NCBI GenBank assembly: GCA_028287725.1 | Contig: JAQBPC010000198.1 | Location: 1-27,753 of the forward strand | Source: Chloroflexota bacterium | GTDB lineage: Bacteria; Chloroflexota; UBA5177; JANWHV01 | DNA length: 27,753 bases | Direction: 5' to 3' | Shown here: in pieces, positions 15,789 through 22,463 of the stretch | Position numbering within the stretch: position 1 is the first letter of the stretch | How the letters are laid out: each line of letters starts with the position of its first letter | Translations under genes and position numbers: made by a program | The notes under the pieces: model-generated | Told to the model about the DNA's origin: nothing | The model's input: the letters and a program-made list of their open reading frames with translations, nothing else | Database searches by the model: none

Positions 15789-16748
15789 TTGGAAGGTTTG
15801 CTGAATTCCTCGGACGGCGATACCCGGAACGTCTTCGATGTCCTGGTGCGTGGCCGCTCATCCGTCGATCTCACGTTCCTCGGGCTGCCTCACATGCCTC
15901 GTTTGGGCGAGGAGTATGATGCCACGGCGTTCGCGATGAATCCCGGCGCTGCCTTCATTAACGTAAGCGCGCTCAGCAGGCTAGGGCTTCGCACGGGCTA
16001 TGCGACGGATTTGGGAAACGACTTCTTCAGCCGTTACATCCTCGAACATATGCGCGCCGCCGGCATCGATGAGACATTTCTGCGCCTTCACGATATGGAT
16101 CTTACGGCTATAAGTGCCGGACTTTCGTTCCCGGAAGATCGCACGTTCATCAGCTGGAGCGCCAACAGTGACTTCCAGAACAGAGGAGTCATGCTGGAGG
16201 ATTTGCAGCAACACCGCGTTCGCTGCCTTTTCTCACATCGTCATTATTCGGACGAAATTCATTTGGAGGCGAGGCGCCAGGGCACCTTGATCTGCATCGA
16301 CACCTCGTGGGACCGCGAATTTCTCGAGTCGGACCATGTAAAGTCAGCGATCGCCCAGGCGGATGCTTTTATGCCTAACCTTCCCGAAGCTTGCGTGATT
16401 ACAGGCACGCACAGTGCAAATGACGCTATGGCAGTCTTACGAGATGCCGTTCCAATGGTAGCGATAAAGCTTGGCCCCGATGGGGCAATCGGCTCTGTGC
16501 ACGGCCGACACTATCATGTGCCGGCATTCCCCGTAGACGCAGTCGACACTACCGGGGCGGGCGACAATTTCGACGCGGGACTCATCTATGGATTGCTGCA
16601 CGACTTACCGTTCGAGCAGTGCCTTCGCTGCGCAGTTGCCGCGGGAAGCCTTTCGACTCGCTATGCCGGCGGCGTGCAGGGGAGCCCGACCGAGGATGAG
16701 CTGCTGGCCGCGGTCGAGCAGCTGGAGTACATTTCGAAGCATGCGTAG
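15789..16748 (+). CDS. PfkB/ribokinase-family sugar kinase
   Basis: A 319-residue carbohydrate kinase. The C-terminal signature is D253-T-T-G-A-G-D-N-F-D-A-G, with Asp259 as catalytic base. The commoner form has D-x-F-x-A-G, so N-F-D is a mild variant. Asn197 and Glu200 in M-P-N-L-P-E-A fit the N-x-x-E magnesium motif. The N-terminal G-G pair of the family is replaced by M-N-P-G-A-A-F. The start is TTG at 15789 with GAGG 7 nt upstream; later in-frame GTG codons are possible. It appears monocistronic, since no promoter or terminator could be defined. The substrate is a sugar or nucleoside of unknown identity. Confidence 0.9.
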   Translation: MEGLLNSSDGDTRNVFDVLVRGRSSVDLTFLGLPHMPRLGEEYDATAFAMNPGAAFINVSALSRLGLRTGYATDLGNDFFSRYILEHMRAAGIDETFLRLHDMDLTAISAGLSFPEDRTFISWSANSDFQNRGVMLEDLQQHRVRCLFSHRHYSDEIHLEARRQGTLICIDTSWDREFLESDHVKSAIAQADAFMPNLPEACVITGTHSANDAMAVLRDAVPMVAIKLGPDGAIGSVHGRHYHVPAFPVDAVDTTGAGDNFDAGLIYGLLHDLPFEQCLRCAVAAGSLSTRYAGGVQGSPTEDELLAAVEQLEYISKHA

Positions 16749-16833
16749 AGCCGTCGGATATGCCAACTTTTAGGCCCGATTCGCATCTCGGCAAAGCACG
16801 AACTTTGGCTTTTCCCGCACATTTGTTCCATTA

Positions 16834-16850
16834 CTGACAGTAGCTGTCAG
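16834..16850 (+). promoter_or_regulatory. Palindromic operator candidate upstream of WYL regulator
   Basis: CTGACAG-TAG-CTGTCAG is a perfect 7-bp inverted repeat with a 3-bp spacer, 26 bp before the regulator's ATG. A TACGAT box (16862-16867) downstream could be a -10. Position and symmetry fit autoregulation by the dimeric HTH protein encoded next. Confidence 0.6.
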
Positions 16851-16876
16851 GGTACTTGAGCTACGATGGTTTCACC

Positions 16877-17866
16877 ATGAAGGCTGCTCGATTACTGGCG
16901 ATAACCCTGCTGCTCCAGTCGCGGGGCAAGCTTACGGCAACCGAGCTCGGCCGTGTTCTGGAGGTCTCCGAACGGACGATCTACCGGGACGTTGCCTCGC
17001 TCGAGGGTGCGCGTGTGCCGATCGTTGCCGAATCGGGACCGGAGGGCGGGTATTCGCTGGCGCCTGGCTATCGCATGGACCCCACGCAGTTCTCTGGTGA
17101 AGAGGCTGCTTCGCTTGCCATAGGCGGCGCCATCCTGCAGGGCCTTCACGAGTCGGATCTCGCGGCGGCATTGCAGCAGGCATTGGCCAAGATCGAGGCA
17201 GCGTTGCCGCCAGAGTTCCGCGATGGTGTTCGGGCTGGGCGTGAGCGGTTCTTGTTCGATGCGGCGCAATGGTATGCGAACGCTGGTCAACCGGAGACAC
17301 ACTTTCCGGTTCTCCGAGCCGCAGTCCTTCATGGTAGGCGCGTGCGGCTGTGCTATCAGGGCCGCAACGCCACGCAAGACGAGTGGCGGGAAGTCGACCC
17401 GCTCGGTCTCGTGAATAAGGCGGGCATATGGTACCTAGTGGGATTTTGCCTGAGCCGGAGGGCTCTGCGTACCTTTCGGTTGGCACGTGTTGTGGCAGTG
17501 GAGGCACTCGGGATCCCCCGAGCGTCGTACACTGATTTTAATCTCGCCCTATACTGGCAGGAAAGTCGGGCGCGGATCGAGGCACACACTTCGTTTCCCG
17601 TGCTCGTGCACGCCGACGCGGCGCTGGCAATTGATATACGTGCACGCCCATTGACGATATTACGCTCCGTCCGTCTGCCGGATGGATCTCTCGAAGCCGA
17701 AATTGATTTTGAGTATCAGGATGCCGCGGTGAACTTTGCCCTGCAAAGCGGCGCCATGTTAGAGATTGTCGCACCGGAGTCAGTACGCCTTGCGGTCATT
17801 GCCGCGGCAGAGGCCGTGGCCGCGCGCCATCGTACGCCTCAATTGTTGAGGGCCATACTTGGCTGA
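16877..17866 (+). CDS. HTH-WYL transcriptional regulator, YafY type
   Basis: A 329-residue DNA-binding regulator. The N-terminal HTH_11 winged helix includes A-T-E-L-G-R-V-L-E-V-S-E-R-T-I-Y-R-D-V. The WYL domain, a ligand- or nucleic-acid-sensing Sm-like fold, contains R-V-R-L-C-Y-Q-G and the literal W-Y-L in G-I-W-Y-L-V-G-F-C. A WCX-like C-terminal region follows. I chose the ATG at 16877, where the family's usual M-K-A-x-R-L-L begins, rather than the TTG at 16856; no strong ribosome site is seen. A perfect palindrome lies upstream. The glycolipid-binding-fold gene starts 15 bp after the stop, so it is a likely co-transcribed partner or target. Confidence 0.93.
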   Translation: MKAARLLAITLLLQSRGKLTATELGRVLEVSERTIYRDVASLEGARVPIVAESGPEGGYSLAPGYRMDPTQFSGEEAASLAIGGAILQGLHESDLAAALQQALAKIEAALPPEFRDGVRAGRERFLFDAAQWYANAGQPETHFPVLRAAVLHGRRVRLCYQGRNATQDEWREVDPLGLVNKAGIWYLVGFCLSRRALRTFRLARVVAVEALGIPRASYTDFNLALYWQESRARIEAHTSFPVLVHADAALAIDIRARPLTILRSVRLPDGSLEAEIDFEYQDAAVNFALQSGAMLEIVAPESVRLAVIAAAEAVAARHRTPQLLRAILG

Positions 17867-17881
17867 AGGATTAAGGGTGCA

Positions 17882-18469
17882 GTGGTGCCTCGAATCGAGA
17901 AGACGATTTTCTGGCAAACAGTCCAGGAACCGGGGGCGGAAGTATGCACGCTAAGTGAGTCCGAGTCCGGATGGATCTTTTCCGGGACGGTGCTCACCAT
18001 GCTCGCTGGGATTCCGACCGAAGTGCGTTACCAGATTGCCTGTGATACCAGATGGGTAACGCGTGAGGTTCACGTGGCAGAGCGACGTGGCGAAGCAAAC
18101 ATGGAGCTGCATCTCGAGAGCGATGGCGCGGGACGGTGGCATGCCGACGGAAACTATGTTCCGGCCCTCGATGGCTCGGTGGATGTCGACCTTGAGGTTA
18201 CCCCGGCAACGAATTCACTGCCGATTGGCCGCATGCGGCTGAGCATAGGCGAGACGGCGGAGATACAGGCTGCCTGGGTGCGCTTTCCGGAGTTGACGGT
18301 AGAATCGGCGTTACAGCGCTACACACATCTCGATGAGCAGCGCTACGTCTACGAGTCGCAAGGCGGCCTCTACTCCGCAATATTGGACGTCGACGAGGTG
18401 GGGCTTGCTACACGCTACGGCGACATCTGGATCCGCAACGCCGCCACTACCGCGGCGCCCCTCGGCTAA
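17882..18469 (+). CDS. Putative glycolipid-binding protein (PF06475-type fold)
   Basis: A 195-residue protein that matches from memory the family of Pseudomonas PA1994. Conserved features include W-Q-T-V-Q-E-P-G, Y-Q-I-A-C-D, L-D-G-S-V-D-V-D-L-E-V-T-P-A-T-N-S-L-P-I, the segment A-A-W-V-R-F-P-E-L-T, Q-R-Y-T and Y-E-S. The fold is a half-barrel of long strands, and the family name comes from structural similarity to lipoprotein and glycolipid carriers; the biological role is not established. There is no signal peptide. It starts at GTG 17882 or GTG 17885, where AAGGG gives better spacing for the second. It is the downstream gene of the WYL regulator unit. Confidence 0.85.
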   Translation: MVPRIEKTIFWQTVQEPGAEVCTLSESESGWIFSGTVLTMLAGIPTEVRYQIACDTRWVTREVHVAERRGEANMELHLESDGAGRWHADGNYVPALDGSVDVDLEVTPATNSLPIGRMRLSIGETAEIQAAWVRFPELTVESALQRYTHLDEQRYVYESQGGLYSAILDVDEVGLATRYGDIWIRNAATTAAPLG

Positions 18470-18586
18470 ACGGTCCATCCCCGCCGGGCCGTGCCGGCTT
18501 GCGCGTCGGCGGGCCGCCTTCGCCATGGCCACCCTGACGGCCTGCCGTAACAGGTTGACATAACTCAGCACCTTTGACCCACGGGG

Positions 18587-18615
18587 TTGACCGCGTCATT
18601 GCCATGCGCTAGTAT
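18587..18615 (+). promoter_or_regulatory. Sigma-70-type promoter of the PQQ beta-propeller gene
   Basis: TTGACC (18587-18592), a 17-bp spacer and TAGTAT (18610-18615) lie 44 bp before the ATG. Two further TTGAC elements occur upstream at 18555 and 18574, so the -35 area has three irregularly spaced copies. Confidence 0.7.
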
Positions 18616-18658
18616 CGTCGCGGGTAGCTGCGCCTGAGCGCGCAGTAAGGATGGCGGA

Positions 18659-19897
18659 ATGGATGGTCTCGCGAGGCTGCCACGACGCGGGCCGCTCTCG
18701 TGGGCGCTTGTGCTGATCCTTTGTCCCTGCCTGTTGGCCGGTCCGCGACAGAGCGTGGCCGGTCCGAGTGTGAACGCGCCTGTAACAACCACGTACTCAT
18801 TGTCCGCATCATGGCAGATGGTTGGCCACGATGCCGGGCAAAGCTATGCCGATGCCGTGGGTAGTATTGCTCCAACTTCGCTCCCGTTCTTGCACGTTCG
18901 TTGGCAGGCGACAGGCCAGACGCCACGCATCGAAGCCGCGGGCCTTGTGTATACCCTGAGCGCGGATGGTCACGTTTCGGCGCTGGACGCGGTGCGAGGA
19001 ACGGTACGGCATCAATACCAGTCGAGCAATGTACAGGGTCTCGCATTGAGGGGGCCGCTCATTTATCTTAATCGCCGCTCGGAGATTCGTATCGTTGCGG
19101 CGGCGACGGCGGACTGGACGCACTCAGCCACGGACAGCGCCGGTACGCAAGCGGCGGCGTTTGATTCATTTGTTCTCAGTGGCGGCACGTTGTTCACCGG
19201 TGTCGGCCCTGATAGTGCCTCCACGCTGTCTCGCTATTATGCTTTTGATGCGAACACGGGCAAACAGCTATGGCAGCGGTCCGGGAGCTTCAGCTCGGTC
19301 CCGTGCGTGGCGGATGGCATAGTCTTCCTGGGTTTCGGTGGCATGGGTACGGGCGATTCGTATCTACTTGACTCGGCAACCGGCGCGGTGCGGAAGGTCT
19401 TGAAAAATCTCGGCACTGCTCAGTGGCACGCCGCCGGCGGCAGCATTTATGCAAGCATCTTGCGCGGCGGCGGTTCGAGTTTGCGAGCCTCAATTCGGGC
19501 ATACGATCGTTTTGGCAACGTAAAGTGGACCGCACACGATATTCTGTTCGGCGCCGCGCTCCCCGGCACGCTTTTCGGAATCACGCCAGGTGCTGTTGAT
19601 GCTCGAAGCGCGATTGACGGTCATCGGCTCTGGAAGAGCCTGATTCCAGGTCTGCAATCGGTTGGGCTCGGCTCGCTTGTAGTTACTGGGAACCTGGTGC
19701 TCGTGCAGGCGGTCGATGGACGCATCAGCATTCTGGACCGAGAAGACGGCCACCTACTCCGCGTGCTGAAGCCGCCGTTTTCGGGTAGCGCGGCGGGTGA
19801 TCTGATTGTCGGCGGGGGCATCATATTCGAGAGTCTGAGCCAGCCGAAATCGGGCGCCAAAGCGGGCCAGTCCGTCCTCCTCGCGTTCGGCCCTTAG
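18659..19897 (+). CDS. Secreted PQQ-type beta-propeller protein
   Basis: A 412-residue exported protein. It opens with a basic stretch (R-L-P-R-R) and a hydrophobic core (W-A-L-V-L-I-L-C-P-C-L-L-A), consistent with a signal peptide. C-P-C-L-L-A does not make a clean lipobox. The rest is made of PQQ-like propeller blades such as V-Y-T-L-S-A-D-G-H-V-S-A-L-D-A, A-F-D-A-N-T-G-K-Q-L-W and D-A-R-S-A-I-D-G-H-R-L-W-K. Blade motifs are compatible with about six to seven repeats. No catalytic PQQ-dehydrogenase residues were recognised, so it is more likely a scaffold or sensor than a quinoprotein enzyme. A promoter lies directly upstream and no operon partner follows. Confidence 0.85.
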   Translation: MDGLARLPRRGPLSWALVLILCPCLLAGPRQSVAGPSVNAPVTTTYSLSASWQMVGHDAGQSYADAVGSIAPTSLPFLHVRWQATGQTPRIEAAGLVYTLSADGHVSALDAVRGTVRHQYQSSNVQGLALRGPLIYLNRRSEIRIVAAATADWTHSATDSAGTQAAAFDSFVLSGGTLFTGVGPDSASTLSRYYAFDANTGKQLWQRSGSFSSVPCVADGIVFLGFGGMGTGDSYLLDSATGAVRKVLKNLGTAQWHAAGGSIYASILRGGGSSLRASIRAYDRFGNVKWTAHDILFGAALPGTLFGITPGAVDARSAIDGHRLWKSLIPGLQSVGLGSLVVTGNLVLVQAVDGRISILDREDGHLLRVLKPPFSGSAAGDLIVGGGIIFESLSQPKSGAKAGQSVLLAFGP

Positions 19898-20187
19898 GTC
19901 CGGCGCGCACCGGACCGCGTTTCTTTCCGCGCGTTGCGCAGCCTCCCATGCATCGCGCAACACTTCGCCAAGCCATACGTCCCACCACCTACCTTCGCGG
20001 AACACGTGCCTGCGCAGGCGACCGCACTCTCTCGATAGCTCACTCGCAGAGCAGCTCGCTTGCTGGCCTCGTTCGCATCGATTATTTCAGTTAGTACCTT
20101 CAATAACCGGTCCAAGCACGATACACCGCCTCCTGAAAGGTACCTGTCGATCATAGTAAACTGGCACGATGTTACCCCATGCTGGGG
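19898..20187. other. Intergenic stretch before the candidate RNA gene
   Basis: No convincing gene is seen. A minus-strand frame of 86 codons (20154-19894) lacks a properly placed ribosome site and family features. A GTCCGG...CCGGAC inverted repeat (19898-19914) follows the propeller gene immediately and could help to end its transcript, but it has no T tract of note. Confidence 0.35.
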
Positions 20188-20219
20188 TTGACACTAAGAG
20201 GTGCCAGGCGTACGATAAT
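20188..20219 (+). promoter_or_regulatory. Sigma-70-type promoter facing a region without a protein gene
   Basis: TTGACA (20188-20193) is a perfect -35. TACGAT follows after 17 bp (20211-20216), and GATAAT overlaps it (20214-20219, 20-bp spacer). TTGACA-N17-TACGAT is exactly the arrangement upstream of the 21698 gene on the other strand, which supports both. Transcription would start near 20223. Confidence 0.65.
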
Positions 20220-20222
20220 TAC

Positions 20223-20612
20223 ATCGCGAAGGTACTCGGAGGCTGACAGCCTCCCATTTCAATCGCGTAGAAAGGAGCCTTCCGAATGTACCCGCAGAGG
20301 AAGTTGCACCTTGTTTACGGAGTTTTTCAGATCGATTGAGATCAGCCCACCGGTCTGCTGGTGAGGCAGATAATGCCTCGCAACCGGTCGGGCGGCGGTC
20401 ACAGAAGTACACTTTGGGTCGATAGTCGATCCAACGCCGGCACAAGGCCGAGGCCCTTTGGCCTCTTAGCTTGAAGAGCGGTGCCGGCAGCGAATTATTC
20501 GTATCGATGGTCGGCTCGGATCACACTCTGTGAGGTGTGGGGAAACGTAGTTACCTGCATCGTTGACAGAAATTGGGGGAGGGGTTGCTCTACTAGCGAC
20601 CCCTCCTCTTTT
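20223..20612 (+). ncRNA. Candidate structured non-coding RNA, about 390 nt
   Basis: The span lies between a promoter and a rho-independent terminator on the same strand and has no credible reading frame. Hairpins in order: GGAGGCT/AGCCTCC with loop GAC (20238-20254); ACCGGT (20349-20354) with ACCGGT (20383-20388), enclosing GAGGCA-GATAA-TGCCTC (20363-20379); GGGTCGA/TCGATCC with one G-U pair (20416-20432); GCCGGCAC (20436-20443) with GTGCCGGC (20481-20488), enclosing GAGGCC-CTTT-GGCCTC (20450-20465). GGTAC (20231-20235) and GTACC (20288-20292) could form an outer stem at the 5' side. I looked for conserved cores of RNase P RNA, tmRNA, SRP RNA, T-box leaders and cobalamin riboswitches and found none. 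6S-like or lineage-specific RNA remains open. Confidence 0.45.
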
Positions 20613-20617
20613 GTGTT
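20578..20617 (+). terminator. Rho-independent terminator of the candidate RNA
   Basis: GGAGGGGTTGC (20578-20588) pairs with GCGACCCCTCC (20596-20606), one G-T pair and a 7-nt loop, followed by TCTTTTGTGTT. The T tract is on the plus strand. On the minus strand the same stem could weakly end the phosphoribosyltransferase transcript. Confidence 0.8.
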
Positions 20618-20660
20618 CCGCGATGCCTAAGAGTATCGCTTTGGTTCGCGGGCTAACGCG

Positions 20661-21131
20661 TTATCGTTCGCGATCCCAGGGATAGACCAGCCAATCGTCG
20701 GTGGTCTCCGCGTGGAAGTCCGGCCCTTCATCGGAAAACTTCGACCGGCCCGGCTTGTAATGGAGCACCGCTACCTTGTACTGACAGTTGACGACGTTGA
20801 GGCGCTCTCTCACGGCCATTATGGTGCGCCCGCTGTCCCACACGTCGTCTACCACAAGTATCCGCTTCCCAACCAGCAGAGTGTCTGATGGGAACTGCAG
20901 AAAGATTGGCTTGGCAAGCGTACGATCGATATCGGTGTAATACACGACCGCGGCGACGAGGATATTCCGTAGATCGATCTTTTCACTGATGAGGCATCCA
21001 GGCACCATGCCGCCGCGGGTGATTACTAACATGGCGTCGTATTGCTCGGTGAGATGATTCCGAATCAAATGGTCGACGAGACGTTGAATTTCCTCCCAGG
21101 AAAGATAGCGTTTGACGAGTGTGGTTTCCAT
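20661..21131 (-). CDS. Phosphoribosyltransferase, xanthine/hypoxanthine-guanine type
   Basis: A 156-residue type I phosphoribosyltransferase of purine salvage. The PRPP-binding signature is V-V-D-D-V-W-D-S-G-R-T (about 93-103). An upstream I-T-R-G-G-M-V-P-G loop (37-45) matches the pyrophosphate-binding loop. The C-terminal D-W-L-V-Y-P-W-D motif is characteristic of the Gpt/archaeal Hpt-like group and places the purine-binding tryptophan. It is cytoplasmic. The start lies 3 bp after the stop of the secreted-protein gene and has no clear Shine-Dalgarno site, so translational coupling is likely. The exact base used (xanthine, hypoxanthine or guanine) is not resolved. Confidence 0.9.
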   Translation of the reverse strand: METTLVKRYLSWEEIQRLVDHLIRNHLTEQYDAMLVITRGGMVPGCLISEKIDLRNILVAAVVYYTDIDRTLAKPIFLQFPSDTLLVGKRILVVDDVWDSGRTIMAVRERLNVVNCQYKVAVLHYKPGRSKFSDEGPDFHAETTDDWLVYPWDRER

Positions 21132-21134
21132 GCT

Positions 21135-21698
21135 TTAGGGCAGTCCTCTGATGATTGGCGTCGCTACCGGCCCCGCATTAGCAGGTGGCACGACAGTTGG
21201 TTCCCCGGGGGGGCCGGAGCTGCGGCGAACCTGGTTGACCGCGGTTTGAAACTCGCGCAGACCCTTTAAGACCCGATCTCCGGCACGCTGTGCATTTGCG
21301 CTGCTGTTGTTTTGCAGCCCAGCTACGAGTGCCTTTGTGCCGTCGGCCATGTCGCGCAGAGCCGTTGTAAAAGTGAGTGAAATCTTCTTTGCTTGGGGCG
21401 GGGTTGGGCTAATCATCTGGAAACGCTGGAGCTCTCCGGCGAACTTGTCGCCGACCTTCGAGATCCCACGAACGTTATGGGCCTGGAGCGCCGTGTTGAA
21501 CTCGTTGATCGAGCCAAACACATCCGTAACGATAGGTAATAACTTACCTTGCCAGACCAGCACTGACGTCGTCTGCGGAGTGGCTGAAGCACGAACCGTA
21601 ATGGCTGGATGGGTTTGTGCTTGCACCCGATAGCCACCGAGGCCTACAATCCCGGTGAGTAGAGTAACGCTGGTAAGCAGGGCTATCGAACGGCGCAT
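21135..21698 (-). CDS. Secreted helical protein of unknown function
   Basis: A 187-residue protein. I chose the ATG at 21698: GGAGG lies 5 nt before it, a promoter lies at 21738-21766, and the product then opens with a signal peptide (M-R-R-S, then A-L-L-T-S-V-T-L-L-T-G-I-V-G-L, likely cut after V-Q-A-Q). The mature part is largely helical with heptad-like patterns (F-N-T-A-L-Q-A-H-N-V, L-T-F-T-T-A-L-R-D-M-A, L-K-G-L-R-E-F-Q-T-A-V) and has a Pro-rich tail. I do not recognise a family. It resembles the 9659 protein in layout, but I could not align them. Its pairing with a cytoplasmic phosphoribosyltransferase gene is unexpected. Confidence 0.75.
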   Translation of the reverse strand: MRRSIALLTSVTLLTGIVGLGGYRVQAQTHPAITVRASATPQTTSVLVWQGKLLPIVTDVFGSINEFNTALQAHNVRGISKVGDKFAGELQRFQMISPTPPQAKKISLTFTTALRDMADGTKALVAGLQNNSSANAQRAGDRVLKGLREFQTAVNQVRRSSGPPGEPTVVPPANAGPVATPIIRGLP

Positions 21699-21737
21699 GA
21701 AATCCTCCACCGGGTAAGGCGGCCTGTAATGGTGGAG

Positions 21738-21766
21738 ATCGTAACAGCCACCATGACCGGTGTCAA
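21738..21766 (-). promoter_or_regulatory. Sigma-70-type promoter of secreted protein/phosphoribosyltransferase unit
   Basis: On the minus strand a perfect TTGACA (21766-21761), 17 bp and TACGAT (21743-21738). Transcription would start near 21731, leaving a leader of about 33 nt that contains GGAGG. Confidence 0.75.
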
Positions 21767-21845
21767 AGAAGGGCCGGCGGCCAAGAATGAATCTACGCTG
21801 TTTCGCATTATTCCCGCCCCATGTCACTCGAAGGCTTTGCTAGGA

Positions 21846-22352
21846 ATGCTGTACTTATTCGACCTTGACGGTACGCTGATCAGCTCGTATATGGACAGCC
21901 CAGGCAGAGACTACGACCGGTGGCACGTGTTGCCGAAGCGCCGGGAGGTGCTGAACAATCTGATTCAGGACGGCAACGATATCGCGATCGTCACGAATCA
22001 GGGCGGCGTGGCCTTCGGCCATATTACACCGAAACGGGTCGACGCTAAGCTCAAGGCCGCTCTTGAACGGTTAGGCTTGACGCCGGCTCGTGCTAGCGGT
22101 GATGCCCATCCCCCTCAAGTGTATGTCGCCATGCACGACGTACGCGGTAAGCCTCCGTTCAACAACCCAGCCGAGGCAGCACGACGAAAGCCCTCGCCGG
22201 CAATGATCCTGGAAGCGATAGAGCATCGTCCTCTCGCGGCTGTTAGCGGAGTGCTCTATGTAGGGGACCGACCAGAAGATGAGGAAGCGGCAAAACGCGC
22301 TGGTGTTGACTTCACGTATGCCGATAAATTCTTCAACAGGACCGCGGACTAG
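21846..22352 (+). CDS. HAD-IIIA family phosphatase, HisB-N/GmhB-like
   Basis: A 168-residue HAD hydrolase. The nucleophile motif F-D6-L-D8-G-T-L is at the N-terminus. Motif II is V-T-N-Q-G-G, the conserved lysine is in R-R-K-P-S-P, and motif IV is Y-V-G-D-R-P-E-D. This capless layout and length fit the histidinol-phosphate/heptose bisphosphate phosphatase and polynucleotide 3'-phosphatase group. The ATG at 21846 places the first beta strand correctly. The ribosome site is poor, with AGGA touching the ATG, and an upstream start cannot be ruled out. No histidine or heptose genes are nearby, so the substrate is open. Confidence 0.88.
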   Translation: MLYLFDLDGTLISSYMDSPGRDYDRWHVLPKRREVLNNLIQDGNDIAIVTNQGGVAFGHITPKRVDAKLKAALERLGLTPARASGDAHPPQVYVAMHDVRGKPPFNNPAEAARRKPSPAMILEAIEHRPLAAVSGVLYVGDRPEDEEAAKRAGVDFTYADKFFNRTAD

Positions 22353-22366
22353 GCAGGGCACGGCAT

Positions 22367-22424
22367 TGCGATTCTCTCTTGACAATCGCACCGTGATGAT
22401 CGGAGTCAAGGGTTAGCTTATACT
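22367..22424 (+). promoter_or_regulatory. Possible control region of the histidine kinase gene
   Basis: TGCGATT (22367-22373) and AATCGCA (22384-22390) form a perfect inverted repeat with a 10-bp centre that overlaps TTGACA (22379-22384). A good -10, TATACT, lies at 22419-22424 but is 34 bp from TTGACA, too far for one promoter. The repeat could be an operator or a weak terminator of the HAD gene. Confidence 0.35.
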
Positions 22425-22463
22425 GTACTTACAATTAGAGTGCATCGAACAGGAACAAGCTTA

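Noticed and set aside
19894..20154. Minus-strand frame of 86 codons between the propeller gene and the candidate RNA
   Set aside because: The only AGGAGG lies inside the frame and is not at a proper distance from an in-frame start. The product has no family features and odd composition. It overlaps no other evidence of translation.
20179..20364. Plus-strand frame of 61 codons over the promoter and 5' part of the candidate RNA
   Set aside because: Its start precedes the promoter boxes, and the composition is Arg/Ser-rich as in random GC-rich frames.
20563..20568. A second TTGACA just before the terminator stem
   Set aside because: No -10-like hexamer lies 16-18 bp downstream.
22379..22424. 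TTGACA and TATACT as one promoter for the histidine kinase
   Set aside because: The spacer would be 34 bp, twice the allowed length. They are kept only as a loosely defined control region.
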